The notes below the pieces were generated by a model. The model saw only the letters and a list, made by a program, of their open reading frames with translations. It was not told the origin of the DNA and ran no database searches. A stretch of 64,000 bases of DNA from Lepas anatifera. Lineage: Eukaryota > Arthropoda > Thecostraca > Lepadidae. The position numbers were made by a program, and so were the translations under genes. The stretch lies in contig JAOTON010001078.1 in NCBI GenBank assembly GCA_034440635.1, forward strand, positions 636,001 through 700,000, read 5' to 3'. This document shows positions 34,800 through 46,137 of the stretch, piece after piece; the stretch's first letter is position 1, and every line of letters begins with the position of its first letter.

Positions 34800-35336
34800 A
34801 TGCCTCTGACCGAGTCAGAAGTGGCGACTGCCTGCACACGGCCGGATGCCGCCACCGCCCACTTCTCTGTTAATCACACCATGTACCGGGTTCGAAACCC
34901 GGCCGTGTCGCTCGACTTTTACACTCGCGTGCTGGGCATGCGCCTGCTGCAGCGTGTAGACCTCGCCTCCGTGAAGCTATCTCTCTATCTGATGGGATAC
35001 GAGCTGTCTGACGACTTCCCGCCAGAGGGCAGAGCGCGTGCTGAGTGGGCGTTCAGCCGGCGCGCGGTGATAGAGCTCACTCACGCCTGGGGCACTGAAA
35101 CCGACACCGACTTTGCCGGCTACAGCAGTGGCAACGGCGAGCCCGGAAAAGGGTTCGGCCACATTGCCATACAGGTGCCGAACTTGGAAGCGGCTTGCGC
35201 CCGGTTTGAGTCACTAGGTGTCAAGTTCCTGGTAAAGCCTAATCTGGGACCAGTGAAAGGCATGGCATTCATTGCAGATCCCGACGGATACTGGATCGAA
35301 ATCCTGCAGGCGGACAAGATTGCGGGCTCCGTATAG
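34800..35336 (+). CDS. GLO1: Glyoxalase I (lactoylglutathione lyase), intronless coding region
   Basis: A 178-residue protein of the VOC superfamily. It isomerises the hemithioacetal of methylglyoxal and glutathione to S-lactoylglutathione in the cytosol. Visible family motifs: SLDFYTRVLGM, IELTHAWGTE, GFGHIAIQVP and DPDGYWIEIL. By alignment with human GLO1 from memory, the metal ligands would be His26, Glu92, His121 and Glu167. Position 26 is Gln in human and fly but His in bacterial GloA, so this protein has a bacterial-type first ligand. The ORF is unbroken, although animal GLO1 genes normally have introns. A polypyrimidine tract and AG at 34742-34751 could be the acceptor of a 5' UTR intron, and the start lies in a good context (gctaccATGc). 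An AATAAA near 36127 could end an approximately 0.8 kb 3' UTR. It could be an old retrocopy, a gene that lost its introns, or a transferred gene; the open frame argues for a working gene. Confidence 0.93.
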   Translation: MPLTESEVATACTRPDAATAHFSVNHTMYRVRNPAVSLDFYTRVLGMRLLQRVDLASVKLSLYLMGYELSDDFPPEGRARAEWAFSRRAVIELTHAWGTETDTDFAGYSSGNGEPGKGFGHIAIQVPNLEAACARFESLGVKFLVKPNLGPVKGMAFIADPDGYWIEILQADKIAGSV

Positions 35337-36145
35337 GCCGGGGGCACTCTCCTTGAACAGTGAGCTGTGATGGGGTTGTCTCATTGGTGGAGATCGGAGG
35401 TAAACCGCTCGAGGGTATGTATATGTGAAGCGGCCTCAAAACGGCTCCGTTTAGGTGTATGGTATTATTCTAAACAGGGTGCATACGGCTGTGTTGGCGT
35501 CTGTTTTAGACGCTACAACCAGGGGTGTTTAATCGCAATAAGCTTTGTGCCGCCTTTCTTGGCTTACGGGCTGAAATTTTGTTGAATGAGGAACAAGGGG
35601 ATGAGGGTTTTTCTCATCCGATGGATGCTTGACAACATGGGTATGGGCTTTTCTGTCTTTTTCTTCTACATGTGCTTTGTTGTCGCGCCGGCAGGCGTTG
35701 TTTTACCATGTCGACCACTCTGGTGGTTATTCTACCTGGAAGTAGCGCGCGTCAGGCTGTTGGGCGATTTTTGAGCGCGCTGTTGCAAGTGAGTGTTCCA
35801 GAACGTTGCCTTGATATTCCAAAGAACTTTGCTCTGTCTGTTTATTCTGTTCTCTGATTGTGAAGATTAATTGGCCAGAGATCACATGGCGCCCCTACCA
35901 CTGCACTTTTGTGTGTTGATATCTTGGAGCTATGGTATTTATGTGAAACTTTTATCTTGGTTTCAAATAATACGAGGTCTGTTGACTCAACTGGAGCCAG
36001 TGCCTCCACATCCTCATTATCTATCCATGTACCTTCTTATGTCTACTCAGGATTGGTCTTTATTATCTATGTATGTCTACCCAAGATGGATGAATTCCTG
36101 CTGTCACCTCGCATTGTGAGATTATTCAATAAACTGATCACCATT
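35337..36145 (+). other. Probable 3' UTR of glyoxalase I
   Basis: No coding signal; ends with AATAAA near 36127. The extent is inferred only from this signal. Confidence 0.4.
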
Positions 36146-36649
36146 TTATCATCTTCTTTTGTTTTCATATTGCATATCGAGAATTCTTGTATAGAAAACT
36201 CCACAGAATTGCCGGAGTGTTGAGGAAGCGACATCAATGAAGACAGAAATACGCCGTGCAATATCTTTAATTAAAACACGTTTTTGGAAAAAAGTTAGCT
36301 AGCCGCTCTGGGCACTGCTGCGTTAAAGTGCTCCTCTTGCTTGTCGTAAGTGTTGGAAAAAGGCAAGCCGTTTATCACGATCTGGTAGCAGATGGTTCCA
36401 GATTTTCCTGTCGTTTCATGGGGTAGTCATTAAATTCTTATCCCGTAGAATAAAGATAAAATATAACGTTAACGGATGGGTTTCACAGTTGCTACATTTT
36501 CGCCACCGCTAGCTGTGCGGATGAAAAGTGCGGACAATGTTGGTCATACCTGCCACACCCATGTAGTTCTGGCAGGACGAACTGGTATGCGTGAAGGTAA
36601 TTTTTTATATTTTATATAGTTTTATATAATTAAGTTTATATAGTATTAA

Positions 36650-36656
36650 GTTAATA

Positions 36657-36690
<34 letters not shown>

Positions 36691-36692
36691 TT
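36650..36692. repeat. (AT)n microsatellite
   Basis: Simple TA/AT tract in an AT-rich stretch (36600-36700). Confidence 0.85.
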
Positions 36693-37220
36693 TCACTTAA
36701 AACACGCATATTCATACATAGACACATGTCCGCATCCTTAGTCCATTGAGGCGATATTCGTCTATGCAATTGTTTAAAACCCAATTTACATAGTTTTCCG
36801 ACACAGCGGGTCCTCACGCGCCCAAGGTCATCGTCCAATGCCCACTTTATCGCACAAGACGGTCGGCGTCCTCCAAACTCAAAGCTGTAGTTTAAATCCC
36901 AGCATCACAATACAGCATATCGTTACAACATATCGGTCGATATCAGTGAAGTTCACCAAAATCGACACCAACCAGTGCACCACGAATTTTTCACCATTCT
37001 AACGCTATCACTTTGTCACCAAGCGACCAGTCATACTACTGACCCATTCACTAGCTCACCAATCCACGCCAAATGTTACTTATCTGCCACTGAAAAGCTT
37101 CCTGGGCCATAGCTATGGTGAAGCTGGCTTAAACCTGTGTACACTGGACCGGCAGATGGCATGTTCGTTTGCGCCGAGGCTGATAAACATTGCTTCTTCG
37201 TAGCGGAGATACAGCCCCGA

Positions 37221-37619
37221 TCAGACGCGTGGTTTGCGAGCCTGGCGTCGGCGATTCCGTGCTGACCGTTTCGAAGGCAAACGCAGCCGCCGCCTCCTGT
37301 AATGATTCCCATCAACACTCAAATACGACAAGTAGGAGCTGTAGTCCCCGTCACCAGCATATCCGTCCAAGTAGTCCTCGTAGTCACCCGGCAGATAACC
37401 AGGGTAGTCGTAGTCGAGATGGGGGTAGTACCCGTGCTCCATGTAGAAGAAGTCTTGTTCGGTGTAGAGGCTGGCGTAGGTGACGAACAGGACGATAAGG
37501 AGGATGAGAAGGGTTGCTGGTACGAGAACGGAGAGTGAGAAGGCGGTGGCCGGGCGCGGCGCCAGAGGTGAGACCCCGGCCACCGCCAGCAAAGCCGCTG
37601 TTGCCGCTGGCTGCATCAC
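37221..37619 (-). CDS. Possible exon: membrane segment plus Tyr/Asp-rich tail
   Basis: A 132-codon ORF starting MMQPAATAALLAVAGVSPLA, with a clear hydrophobic segment (about residues 28-49, LSVLVPATLLILLIVLFVTY) followed by a Tyr/Asp/Gly-rich part (HGYYPHLDYDYPGYLPGDYE) and an Arg-rich end that may be intron. Composition and order are protein-like, but there is no recognised domain and no confirmed splice partner. It resembles the ORF at 41.2-41.6 kb in having a Tyr-containing tail after a membrane segment. Confidence 0.35.
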   Translation of the reverse strand: MMQPAATAALLAVAGVSPLAPRPATAFSLSVLVPATLLILLIVLFVTYASLYTEQDFFYMEHGYYPHLDYDYPGYLPGDYEDYLDGYAGDGDYSSYLSYLSVDGNHYRRRRLRLPSKRSARNRRRQARKPRV

Positions 37620-38859
37620 CGACGCTGCCGTCGCTGGGGAAGCAACTGCGGCTGGTGGCCACCAAAGTAGAAGAGTATGGTAATGCTCCGAAACGAGATG
37701 TCAGAACTGGAGTCTTCCAGTCAGGCGCGGTGGTCTTCCCTCATTGCTACTGGGTGGTCAGTGCCGTGGTGGAGAGGCGCGTCTTATTTGTTACTTGTGA
37801 AATCGTCCGGCCTGGTCTGGTTGGTTTCCACAGGACTATAGCCCGCGCTTCGGAGCGGTGCTGCTGCCAGAGGGGTGGTACTAGCGCTGCTCCAGCTGCG
37901 GCGAGCGGCTTCCTGCCGCGGCGGCCCGGAAGACTGCGTCCTGCGAGACTGCGTCCTGCGAGACTGGGTCCGGGAGACTGTGTCCGGGAGATTGGGTCTG
38001 GAAGACTGGTCTGGGAGACTGGGTCCTGCGGATGGACCGGCCTCGGTACGGCGCCACTGAATTTGTCCCTGAATTATCGCTGGGAGGAGATCACGTCAAC
38101 CAAGAACATCTCTAGAACACGATAAACACCACACAGTTGCTGGTACACTGTAAATCAGTGTTCGGATTCCGACTCTGCGCCTCTGGTGTCCGCACCAGTG
38201 ATGCAGCGCTGATGTCGGGACGGCACTGTATGATGTAGGAGATTCAGAGCCGAGGTGAGCGGAGGTCGTGACCCACTATCGGGACCGGCTCCGCAGGGTG
38301 CAGGACTCCGCGCCTCCCGCACGTGACCCGCTCACCCTGTTTTTGGCGACGGCGCCGACCGGTCAGGCCGGGGCTGTACGAGTTCGTGCCGCACCGGTAA
38401 CCGCTGTGTAGGCCGGAGACATGCGGATTTACTCTACCGGAAAAGGTAAGGCAGTGTCAGGCAAGCTTATCGGTGTATCAGGCGGGCCAAAAGTGTCCGG
38501 CATAGGCTTATAGGTTAACAAGCAATGGCCCCGGATGCTTTGCCTCCAGCGAGCAAACCTACTTACCGTGTGATTCATCCGACCTCTCGTTTTTCCTTCC
38601 GAGTTTTCTGCGCCGTTTCTCCACCGTCTCATTTCTCGGCACGGTAACTGTTCGTAGAATTTTCTGGTAACGAGCCGTGCATTGTAACGGCCCATGTGCA
38701 ATTGTCCTTAGGTACTAGATGTTTTTCTCAAAATAATGATCACCCGGAAGACTATTGATGCTGGATTTGGAAGCTTTGGCAGCGATCCCAGCGGCAATGG
38801 CTATGTGCAAGCTCGAGACATCTCAGACTGGTTTTCAACATCTAATTAGCCGACTGACC

Positions 38860-39515
38860 CGCGCGGTGGAGAGGAAGTGCTGTAGCTGACCCGCGGTGGT
38901 TAGGAAGTGCTGTAGCTGACCCGCGGTGGATGGGAAGTGCTGTAGCTGACCCGCGGTGGATATGAAATACTGTAGCTGACCCGCGTGGTTAGGAAGTGCT
39001 GTAGCTGACCCGCGGTGGATGGAAGTGCTGTAGCTGACCCGCGGTGGATATGAAATACTGTAGCTGACCCGCGGTGTTGAAGTGCTGTACTGACCCGCGG
39101 TGGATAGAAGTGCTGTAGCTAACTCGCGTGGAGAGAAGTGGTAGCTGACCTGCGGTAGAGGAATGCTGGAGCTGACCCGCGTGAGAGGAAGTGCTGACTG
39201 ACCCGCGTAGAGAAGTGCTTACTGACCCGCGGTGGGAGAAGTGCTTAGCTAACTCGCAGTGAGAGGAAGTGGTGTAGCTGACCCGCTGGATAGAAGTGTG
39301 AGCTGACCCGCGGTGAGAGGAAGTGCTGAGCTGACCCGCGGTGGATGGGAAGTGCTGTGGCTGACCCGCGGTGGAGAGGAAGTGCTGTAGCTGACCCGCG
39401 GTGGATGGGAAGTGCTGTAGCTGACCCGCGGTGGATGGGAAGTGCTGTAGCTGACCCGCGGTGGAGGGGAAGTGATGTAGTGACCCGCGGTGGATAGGAA
39501 ATGCTGCAGCTGGCA
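38860..39515. repeat. 30-nt minisatellite
   Basis: Unit AGCTGACCCGCGGTGGATAG plus GAAGTGCTGT, about 23 copies, with many small deletions in the middle third (39060-39330) and clean copies at both ends. Confidence 0.93.
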
Positions 39516-40069
39516 GCCAGATGAATCATGCTGCCGCTTTCATTTCCATTGCTGAACACGCGCGATCAAATACCGAATGGTTGAATTCGTTGATCTGGTA
39601 TATTTCTTTATCTTGGCTTTTCACATTTGGCTGCGCTCATTTCATACTGCAAGATGTAATAGTCCTAAGGTGCATACTGTGATTACTAAAGCTCCACCCT
39701 CAAATGGAGCTGAAACGCTGAAAAACAGGGCTAAAATGTTGTAACGTTCGAAAAGTACATTGATGACGCAATTGAAAGAGCATGGGTACCTCTTGCCCCG
39801 GACATTTATGGTTCCCTTAACACGTATGAACACGGAACGTTAAAACCGTGCTGGCCAATGCTTACAGATAACTTAATTGCATCATCCCCCACTCACTGTA
39901 ATAATTTATTTACCTTTTCTGGAATGCTCCATATAGCTCCCACAGACACCAAGATGTCGCGGGAAGCAATAAATAACTGGTGCAGTCAACTCTGCGCCAG
40001 CTACCAGTTCGTCCTTGTTCTCACAGCTCCAACAACCTGTCCTGCCGACCCCACACTGTCGTGTTGCCT

Positions 40070-41185
40070 CAGTCACAACAGTCCACACCAGCAGTCCTCA
40101 GTCACAACGCTCCCCACCAGCAGTCCTCAGTCACAACAGTCCACACCAGCAGTCCTCAGTCACAACAGGCCCCACCAGTAGTCCTCAGTCACAACAGTCC
40201 ACACCAGCATTCTTCAGTCACAACAGTCCACACCAGCAGTCCTCAGTCACAACAGTCCACACCAGCATTCTTCAGTCACAACAGTCCACACCAGCAGTCC
40301 TCAGTCACAACAGTCCATACCAGTAGTCCTCAGTCACAACAGTCCATACCAGTAGTCCTCAGTCACAACAGTCCACACCATTGGTCCTCAGTCACAACAG
40401 TCCACACCAGCAGTCTTCAGTCACAACAGTCCACACCAGCAGTCCTCAGTCACAACAGTCCATACCAGTAGTCCTCAGTCACAACAGTCCACACCAGCAT
40501 TCTTCAGTCACAACAGTCCACACCATTGGTCCTCAGTCACAACAGTCCACACCAGCAGTTTTCAGTCACAACAGTCCACACCATTGGTCCTCAGTCACAA
40601 CAGTCCACACCAGCAGTCTTCAGTCACAACAGTCCACACCAGCAGTCCTCAGTCACAACAGTCCACACCAGCAGTCCTCAGTCACAACAGTCCACACCAG
40701 CATTCTTCAGTCACAACAGTCCACACCAGCAGTCCTCAGTCACAACAGTCCACACCAGCAGTCTTCAGTCACAACAGTCCACACCAGCATTCTTCAGTCA
40801 CAACAGTCCACACCAATATTCTTCAGTCACAACGGTTCACACAAATAGTCCTCAGTCACAACAGTCCACACCACCAGTCCTCAGGTACAACAGTAACGTG
40901 CTTACTGGATGCATGTTTTCACTTCGACGATAAAATAAATAAATAAGAAATGGTCCACACCAGCGGTCCTCAGTCACAACGGTCCACAGCAGTAGTACTC
41001 AATCACAACGGTCCATTCCAGTGGTGCGCAGTCCCGCCGGTCCACTCCAGCGGCCCTCAGTTATAACGGCTCACCCCGGTGGTCTGCAGTCACGACGATT
41101 CACTCCACTGCTGGTACGCAGACGCAAAGTCCACCCCGGTGTTCCGCAGTGACGACCGTCCACTCCGGTGGTCCTCAGGAGACGC
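40070..41185. repeat. 29-nt minisatellite with decaying right end
   Basis: Unit CAGTCCTCAGTCACAACAGT plus CCACACCAG, about 28 clean copies to 40895, then, after a short AATAAATAAATAA-containing gap, increasingly different copies to about 41185. ORFs running through it are by-products of the repeat. Confidence 0.93.
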
Positions 41186-41227
41186 GTCCGGCCGGAGACC
41201 TGTCGTCGGTGGCCGATTCTCCGTTAC

Positions 41228-41633
41228 CTTCGCCTGTCCTCTGGGCCGTGTGTGGTTGTGTCCTGCGGGCCGCGGCGGGCGGTACAGCGCCAGTCTCCTG
41301 AGCCGTCTGCCCGGCGGCGGCGTCCCGATAGTGCTCCGGCGGGTACTGCTGGTGCCCCGGCGGCAGGGTCTCCCAGACAGGCCCCGACGCCGGCGGTACC
41401 CTGTCGTCGGCCGCAGACCACCGCCGGCGCGCCGGGTACCCCCCGGGCGGGTGTGGCGGCACTCCCGGCGGTACGTAACCCGCTGCCGCCGGGTGCTGCT
41501 GGTACCCGCTGCTGCTGGCGGGGTCGTCAGAGAACCAGTAGACGCTGGAGAAGAAGAGCGCGCTCACCATGAGCGTGGTGAGGGCGGTGAGGCCCGGCGG
41601 GACGACGGCGGCGGCGGCCGTCAGCACGTCCAT
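41228..41633 (-). CDS. Possible exon: membrane segment plus Pro/Tyr-rich tail
   Basis: Starting MDVLTAAAAVVPPGLTALTT, with a hydrophobic stretch (LTALTTLMVSALFFSSVYWF) followed by a Pro/Gly/Tyr-rich region (GYVPPGVPPHPPGGYPARR). A GTAACG donor at 41227-41226 would end the exon. The layout is like the ORF at 37.2-37.6 kb, so the two may be diverged neighbours of one family. Without a second exon this remains weak. Confidence 0.3.
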
Positions 41634-41999
41634 CGGCGCAGCTGTCTCTCGCACCAGTGGTCGGTGGTAGTCCCCTCCTGCTCACGCGCTGGTCCTGGCA
41701 AAACCGCACTTCTGCACCGTGTATAAGCAGCTGCGGCAGCGCGCACAGGACCCCGGCTGCGTGAGCAGAACCTTCTGCCGTCCGTCCGTGCCGCGAACTC
41801 CGGCGCCGGCCCAACCGCCGTTACTGCAGTCGCCCCGGTCCCCCCACCACCAACCCACTGACCCAGTCAGACGCCGCCCAGCCGCCATCACACGGCTTCC
41901 CGCGCGGCGGCAGGCGCGTGTAACGGGACTGCTCCCGCTGCAATCTCCCCAGGTCATCACGGGGCGCAACCGCTGCAGCTCTGACAGCCATTCGGGGTG

Positions 42000-43227
42000 T
42001 ATGCTACGACTAGAACAAAAATTCGCTTTTGCGTTAGTTATGAAGTGAAATTGCAGCGTCAATTTCACGTTTTCGTTTACCAGAAAACATACATTGAGAT
42101 ACGTGATGGCTAGCTTGACAAGGAGCTCTGAAATAGCCGTCGGAATTCCCGAATTCCTTCCCTGCACAATCGACCAACGTAGCCGCTGTACGAAGTGTTT
42201 CATCTACGCACTTTATTCATTATCCAATCAATAAAATACACGCGCATACAAATTCATATAAAGAACCACCCCGGGCAGCACTCATCTACTATTTCCACAC
42301 AGAGGTTGCCATGGATTGGCCACCTATTCTCCTCGTCACTTGGCATGATTGTTGGTACTTGCGGGACACCTGGCAGTCATACACCATTGCACCACAAATA
42401 CCAGTAACGCACGATGGCAGGCATCAGAGCCGCAGACAAACCCCGCACACCCCGTCACTCGCTAACACTGCGTGGTCGCGGCGACTCGGGTCGGAGCAAG
42501 CTGCGCCACACGCGGGGGCCTACACTGAGGAGTCCAACACAGCAGGCTCCTGCTCCCTAACTGTGGCAAAGCGGAGCAGGTGCTCGGGGAGACTGGACTC
42601 GGTGAAGCTGGTCCTACCGAAGTGCCCGGAGGTGCCAGAGACAGCGGCGATAACCAACGCGTGGGATCCTAGCGGCAGGGCTTCCAATATCACAAAGTGA
42701 CATCGGTACCAGACGACAGGATAATGTGCCATATTTAGGCGAATTAAAACGGAGCAGCAATTTCATATCTTGGCCACTTTTCTACAACTGCTATGAAATT
42801 GGGCCCTGGGCACTAAAATCGAGACGGTTTTTGCCCAGAAATGACACGAACTTGGCTGTCATGCCGTGATTGACACGCAAATGCCACAGCCAAGATTCCA
42901 GAAATAAGAAGGCATGCCTAGAAGAGAAAGAATATCACGGCCATGGGCTCGACAGATAACCAGCACAAATTTTCAGGCGAAGAGGACTAGCTTTTTCACT
43001 GGTGCGAAACTAGAAATGAGCTTCCGAAACATGTGCCGCAAGCCAAACCCGGTTCTATCACTGAGACACACTTCCACGGGTTTACATCACAATGGGCAGC
43101 GTGGGAGTCGGCCTGGCCTGGTTAAGCCATCTGTACAGCACACTACACCTCCACCCCCCAGCCCACCGCTGACAGGCTAACGGCACGCACGCCAGCGACC
43201 TGCCAGCCGGGCCGGGGGGTCGCTACT
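42000..43227 (-). other. Probable 3' region of MCEE
   Basis: No exon is recognised. AATAAA occurs on the minus strand near 42205 (plus TTTATT), followed by A-rich sequence. Part may be 3' UTR. Confidence 0.3.
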
Positions 43228-46134
43228 CTAGGCCTCCTCCAGTTCCACCAGCACGCCGGCGCAGTCCTTGGGGTGCAGGAAGACCACCGGCTTGCCGTGC
43301 GCGCCCGTCTTGGGCCGCTCGTTGAGACAGCGGATTTGCTGTGTTTGCAGGGACGCCATCGCCTCCTCAATGTTGTCCACCTCGATACAGATGTGGTGCA
43401 TTCCGCCCGACGGATTCTTCTTCAGAAAATTCTGCCCAGCCGCACAGGTACCATCATTATCACTGTTGGGGTTTAAAAGGGCGCGCCTTCTAGTCATAGG
43501 GCGCTCCTGCAAGGAAGTGTAAATGAAAAGAGATAGCGTGTGAGATCCATGGCCCTCTTCCCATTGAGCCTTCCTTCAATCCGCAACAAATAGGCGATAG
43601 AAGAAACACCACGTTTTGTATGCAAAAAAAAACAGGAAAGGAAAGATGAAAAGTAAGAATTGAAATCAGACACATACCGGGTACCAAAATAGGAAAACAA
43701 AACATTTCGAAGCCTCTACTGAATAGCATGTTAAACATGCATATTGCATATTGCCTCATTTCGCCCACTTTTCAACTAGCGCCGTGAAAATATTTACGGT
43801 GAAATCAACAACTCAGTCCTCAGGGTACCGAAACTCCAGATCAATTCAAGCCGGGCAGCGGAGCTCACATTGATGGGGCTGTCGTTTCCCAGAGGGTGCA
43901 GCAGCTCCAGTTTGGTGTTTCCCAGATTGACAAACACCGTGCGGACGCCGTGGTCAGGCAGCGACTGCACCTCGCTGACCTCCGCTCCCAGCACGTCCCT
44001 GCCAGAGGTCACTCCAGGTCAAAGGCCACAGAGGCGAACAAACCACACGGTCGCCGCCAAACAGTGTTCTGTTTCAAACGCATCAGTGCTATTATAGCCC
44101 AAAACTGTATGAAACTTTTCGGCTACTTTATACTTGTTTTATACTTAACAATATTCCAAAATATGTAACGCAAACGAGAAAATAATTGCATCGAGGAAGG
44201 CTGGTAAGAACTGACCTCGATGCAAAAATCAGGTTCAGCTTAAAACCGTGGCCGTGACCTGCAGCCCACCCTGCCATTATTCAATCGATCACACTATGAA
44301 AGCCAAGGCTACCGAAAAATCTCATCCGAGTATTGACCCCGGTCACGCTCACCAGCGGCGCTAGTGTGCCCTCCAAGATGGCCGCGAAAGAGGGACTCCA
44401 AAGGTAACAACGTTAGTGGGTCCGTGATAGCATGGTAAGCGGTGAATTATACGTGTTTTATGTTTGGTATGTGGCAGCGGCTTATAAACAGCCACTGCGG
44501 AAGACAGAGAAGAATGCAAATTGAAGTTTTTGGTCCCAAGGAGCAAGCTTGTAGTAGCATAGGTTGAAGTTTGCTGCCCCCTACTTCGTGCCGGTGGCGA
44601 CGCTTGTGTTTGGAACGCATTTTCCATCGTACATTCAAACTGGAATTTCAGACGGCTTAAAACAAATAAAGGTGTATATCTACCGAATTATTTCAGATGT
44701 AGTTTTCCGGGCTAAAAGGGAATGCAGCTACAGGCGGATACAGGGGGACGGCAAAGTGGGCACATGCCCCTAGGCAGATCCAGGGGGCAAGGGGGTTGTC
44801 CCCCCCCCTCGGCGTCCCTGGCCCGCCCCTATTCCTCCCCCCCTCCCCTCCGGATAGTCGCCCCCCTGTTCCGTTTGGTGCCCCCGGGTGCCCCTGTGGC
44901 ACTGTGCCTTGTGGGCCGTTGGCTTCCGGTGGGGGGCCGGCCGTGCCCCCTCCGGCCCGGCTCCATGGGGCCGGCCGGTTGGCGCCGTGTGTGCCGTTGC
45001 CCGTGCTTTATTGGGGCCCCTTTCGGTGGGGCTGTGCCCCCGCTGCCGCGTGCGGCCTCTGTCCTCTGGCTTCGCCCCCCTTCCCCGGGGTTTTGCTCCT
45101 GTTCTGGGGGCTTGGCTGATACCGGAACCCCAGTAGACCACGTGGAAACCCTGCCGGGAGCGTCTAACCTGTAGAGAGCGGTCGACTTGCCGAGATCAGG
45201 CGTGGCGATGGCGATATGGTTCAGACGCCCCAGCTTCCACAGAGCCTTCGGAACGCCCGCGGCGCCCTGCGAAGAGGGGAAGTGCAGGTTCAAGCTGTGA
45301 TGATATCACAGACAGGGGTATAAACATGTAGCGTGCCCCAGACGCCTCGATATTCGCGACGCATCCGTGTCCAAACTGCCCGTACTCACTATTCTGCGAA
45401 AGTACAAACGCGCGACCCAGCCAGATCACATACACGTATAGCAATCAGGGTGTTATACCGACAACACATCAAACTTCAAGTAATGGGTGTCTTCGTCACT
45501 ACATTCCAGATTGGAATAGCATCGCTTTTGCTTGAGGCAGTTAATCTCTACATCGGTGTGGTTCGCATCCGCACATCTGCACATTGGCGTGATGCCATAT
45601 TATGACGCCGGTCATCATTTGGTAACAGGGTATGCTGGATATATACCTAATAAACTTTGCTGCTTGGCTGCGAGATAAAATAGTGCAAATATTAATCGAG
45701 CTCTTTTAGCTAAAACGGGACATGATGAGTCCCTAAAATGACACTTGGGGTGACACTTAGTGGGACTTAATGACATATGAATCCTTTTTCAATACAAGAG
45801 GAAATATTGCTTCGTTTCTGTAAAAATAAAGTTAAAATGTGCTATTTGCGCTGCTTCTTTGTGTTCTACTGGTGTCGGGTCAGCTCCTTCTGCTGCTGCA
45901 AAAAAACTGGGAAGCACAGCTGTTTTCCTCATGCAAATACTTTAGAGTCAATGGATGATACATTCCAGTTATTCTGGTTAGATATCGCAGCAGTCGGTAG
46001 TCAGCAGAAGCTGCCCACGCCAGGTATCTACCTCCCATCCCCGACTCGGTGCTCACCGCCTCGCCGTGCAGGAGGCGCCGGCTGGTGGCGGCGGCCGAAC
46101 TCAGACCTCTGGCGGCGGCCTGGCGCAGCGCCAT
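43228..46134 (-). CDS. MCEE: Methylmalonyl-CoA epimerase, mitochondrial, complete
   Basis: Converts (2S)- to (2R)-methylmalonyl-CoA between propionyl-CoA carboxylase and methylmalonyl-CoA mutase in the mitochondrial matrix. Four coding exons: 46134-46057, 45266-45169, 43998-43869, 43431-43228. All borders are AG/GT with phases 0, 2, 0, giving 169 residues (human 176). Exon 1 encodes a typical mitochondrial presequence, rich in Ala, Arg and Ser (MALRQAAARGLSSAAATSRR). Exon 2 has LNHIAIATPDLGKS, joined to LYRDVLGAEVSEVQ in exon 3. Exon 4 has GGMHHICIEVDNIEEAM and ends GVLVELEEA. His43, one of His114/115, and Glu165 fall at the usual VOC metal-ligand positions. The start ATG lies in the same exon as the end of an upstream ORF and only 3 nt after its stop. 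A possible poly(A) signal on the minus strand lies near 42205. Confidence 0.95.
44740..45160. other. C-rich block within MCEE intron 2
   Basis: Very C/G-rich, starting ACAGGCGGATACAGGGGGAC and CCTAGGCAGATCCAGGGGGC, resembling the ends of small DNA elements; a comparable GGATCCATGGGGAGGGGGCA block occurs at 53265-53460. No gene is seen in it. It extends to within a few bases of the MCEE exon-2 donor. Confidence 0.4.
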
Positions 46135-46137
46135 TGC

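Noticed and set aside
40015..40946. ORFs of 100-160 codons repeating SSVTTVHTSSPQSQQ
   Set aside because: Translation of the 29-nt minisatellite; all three frames are open and rotate into each other.
44722..45293. Overlapping ORFs of 80-150 codons in the C-rich block
   Set aside because: Open in all frames because of base composition; only the MCEE exon-2 part at 45169-45266 has family support.
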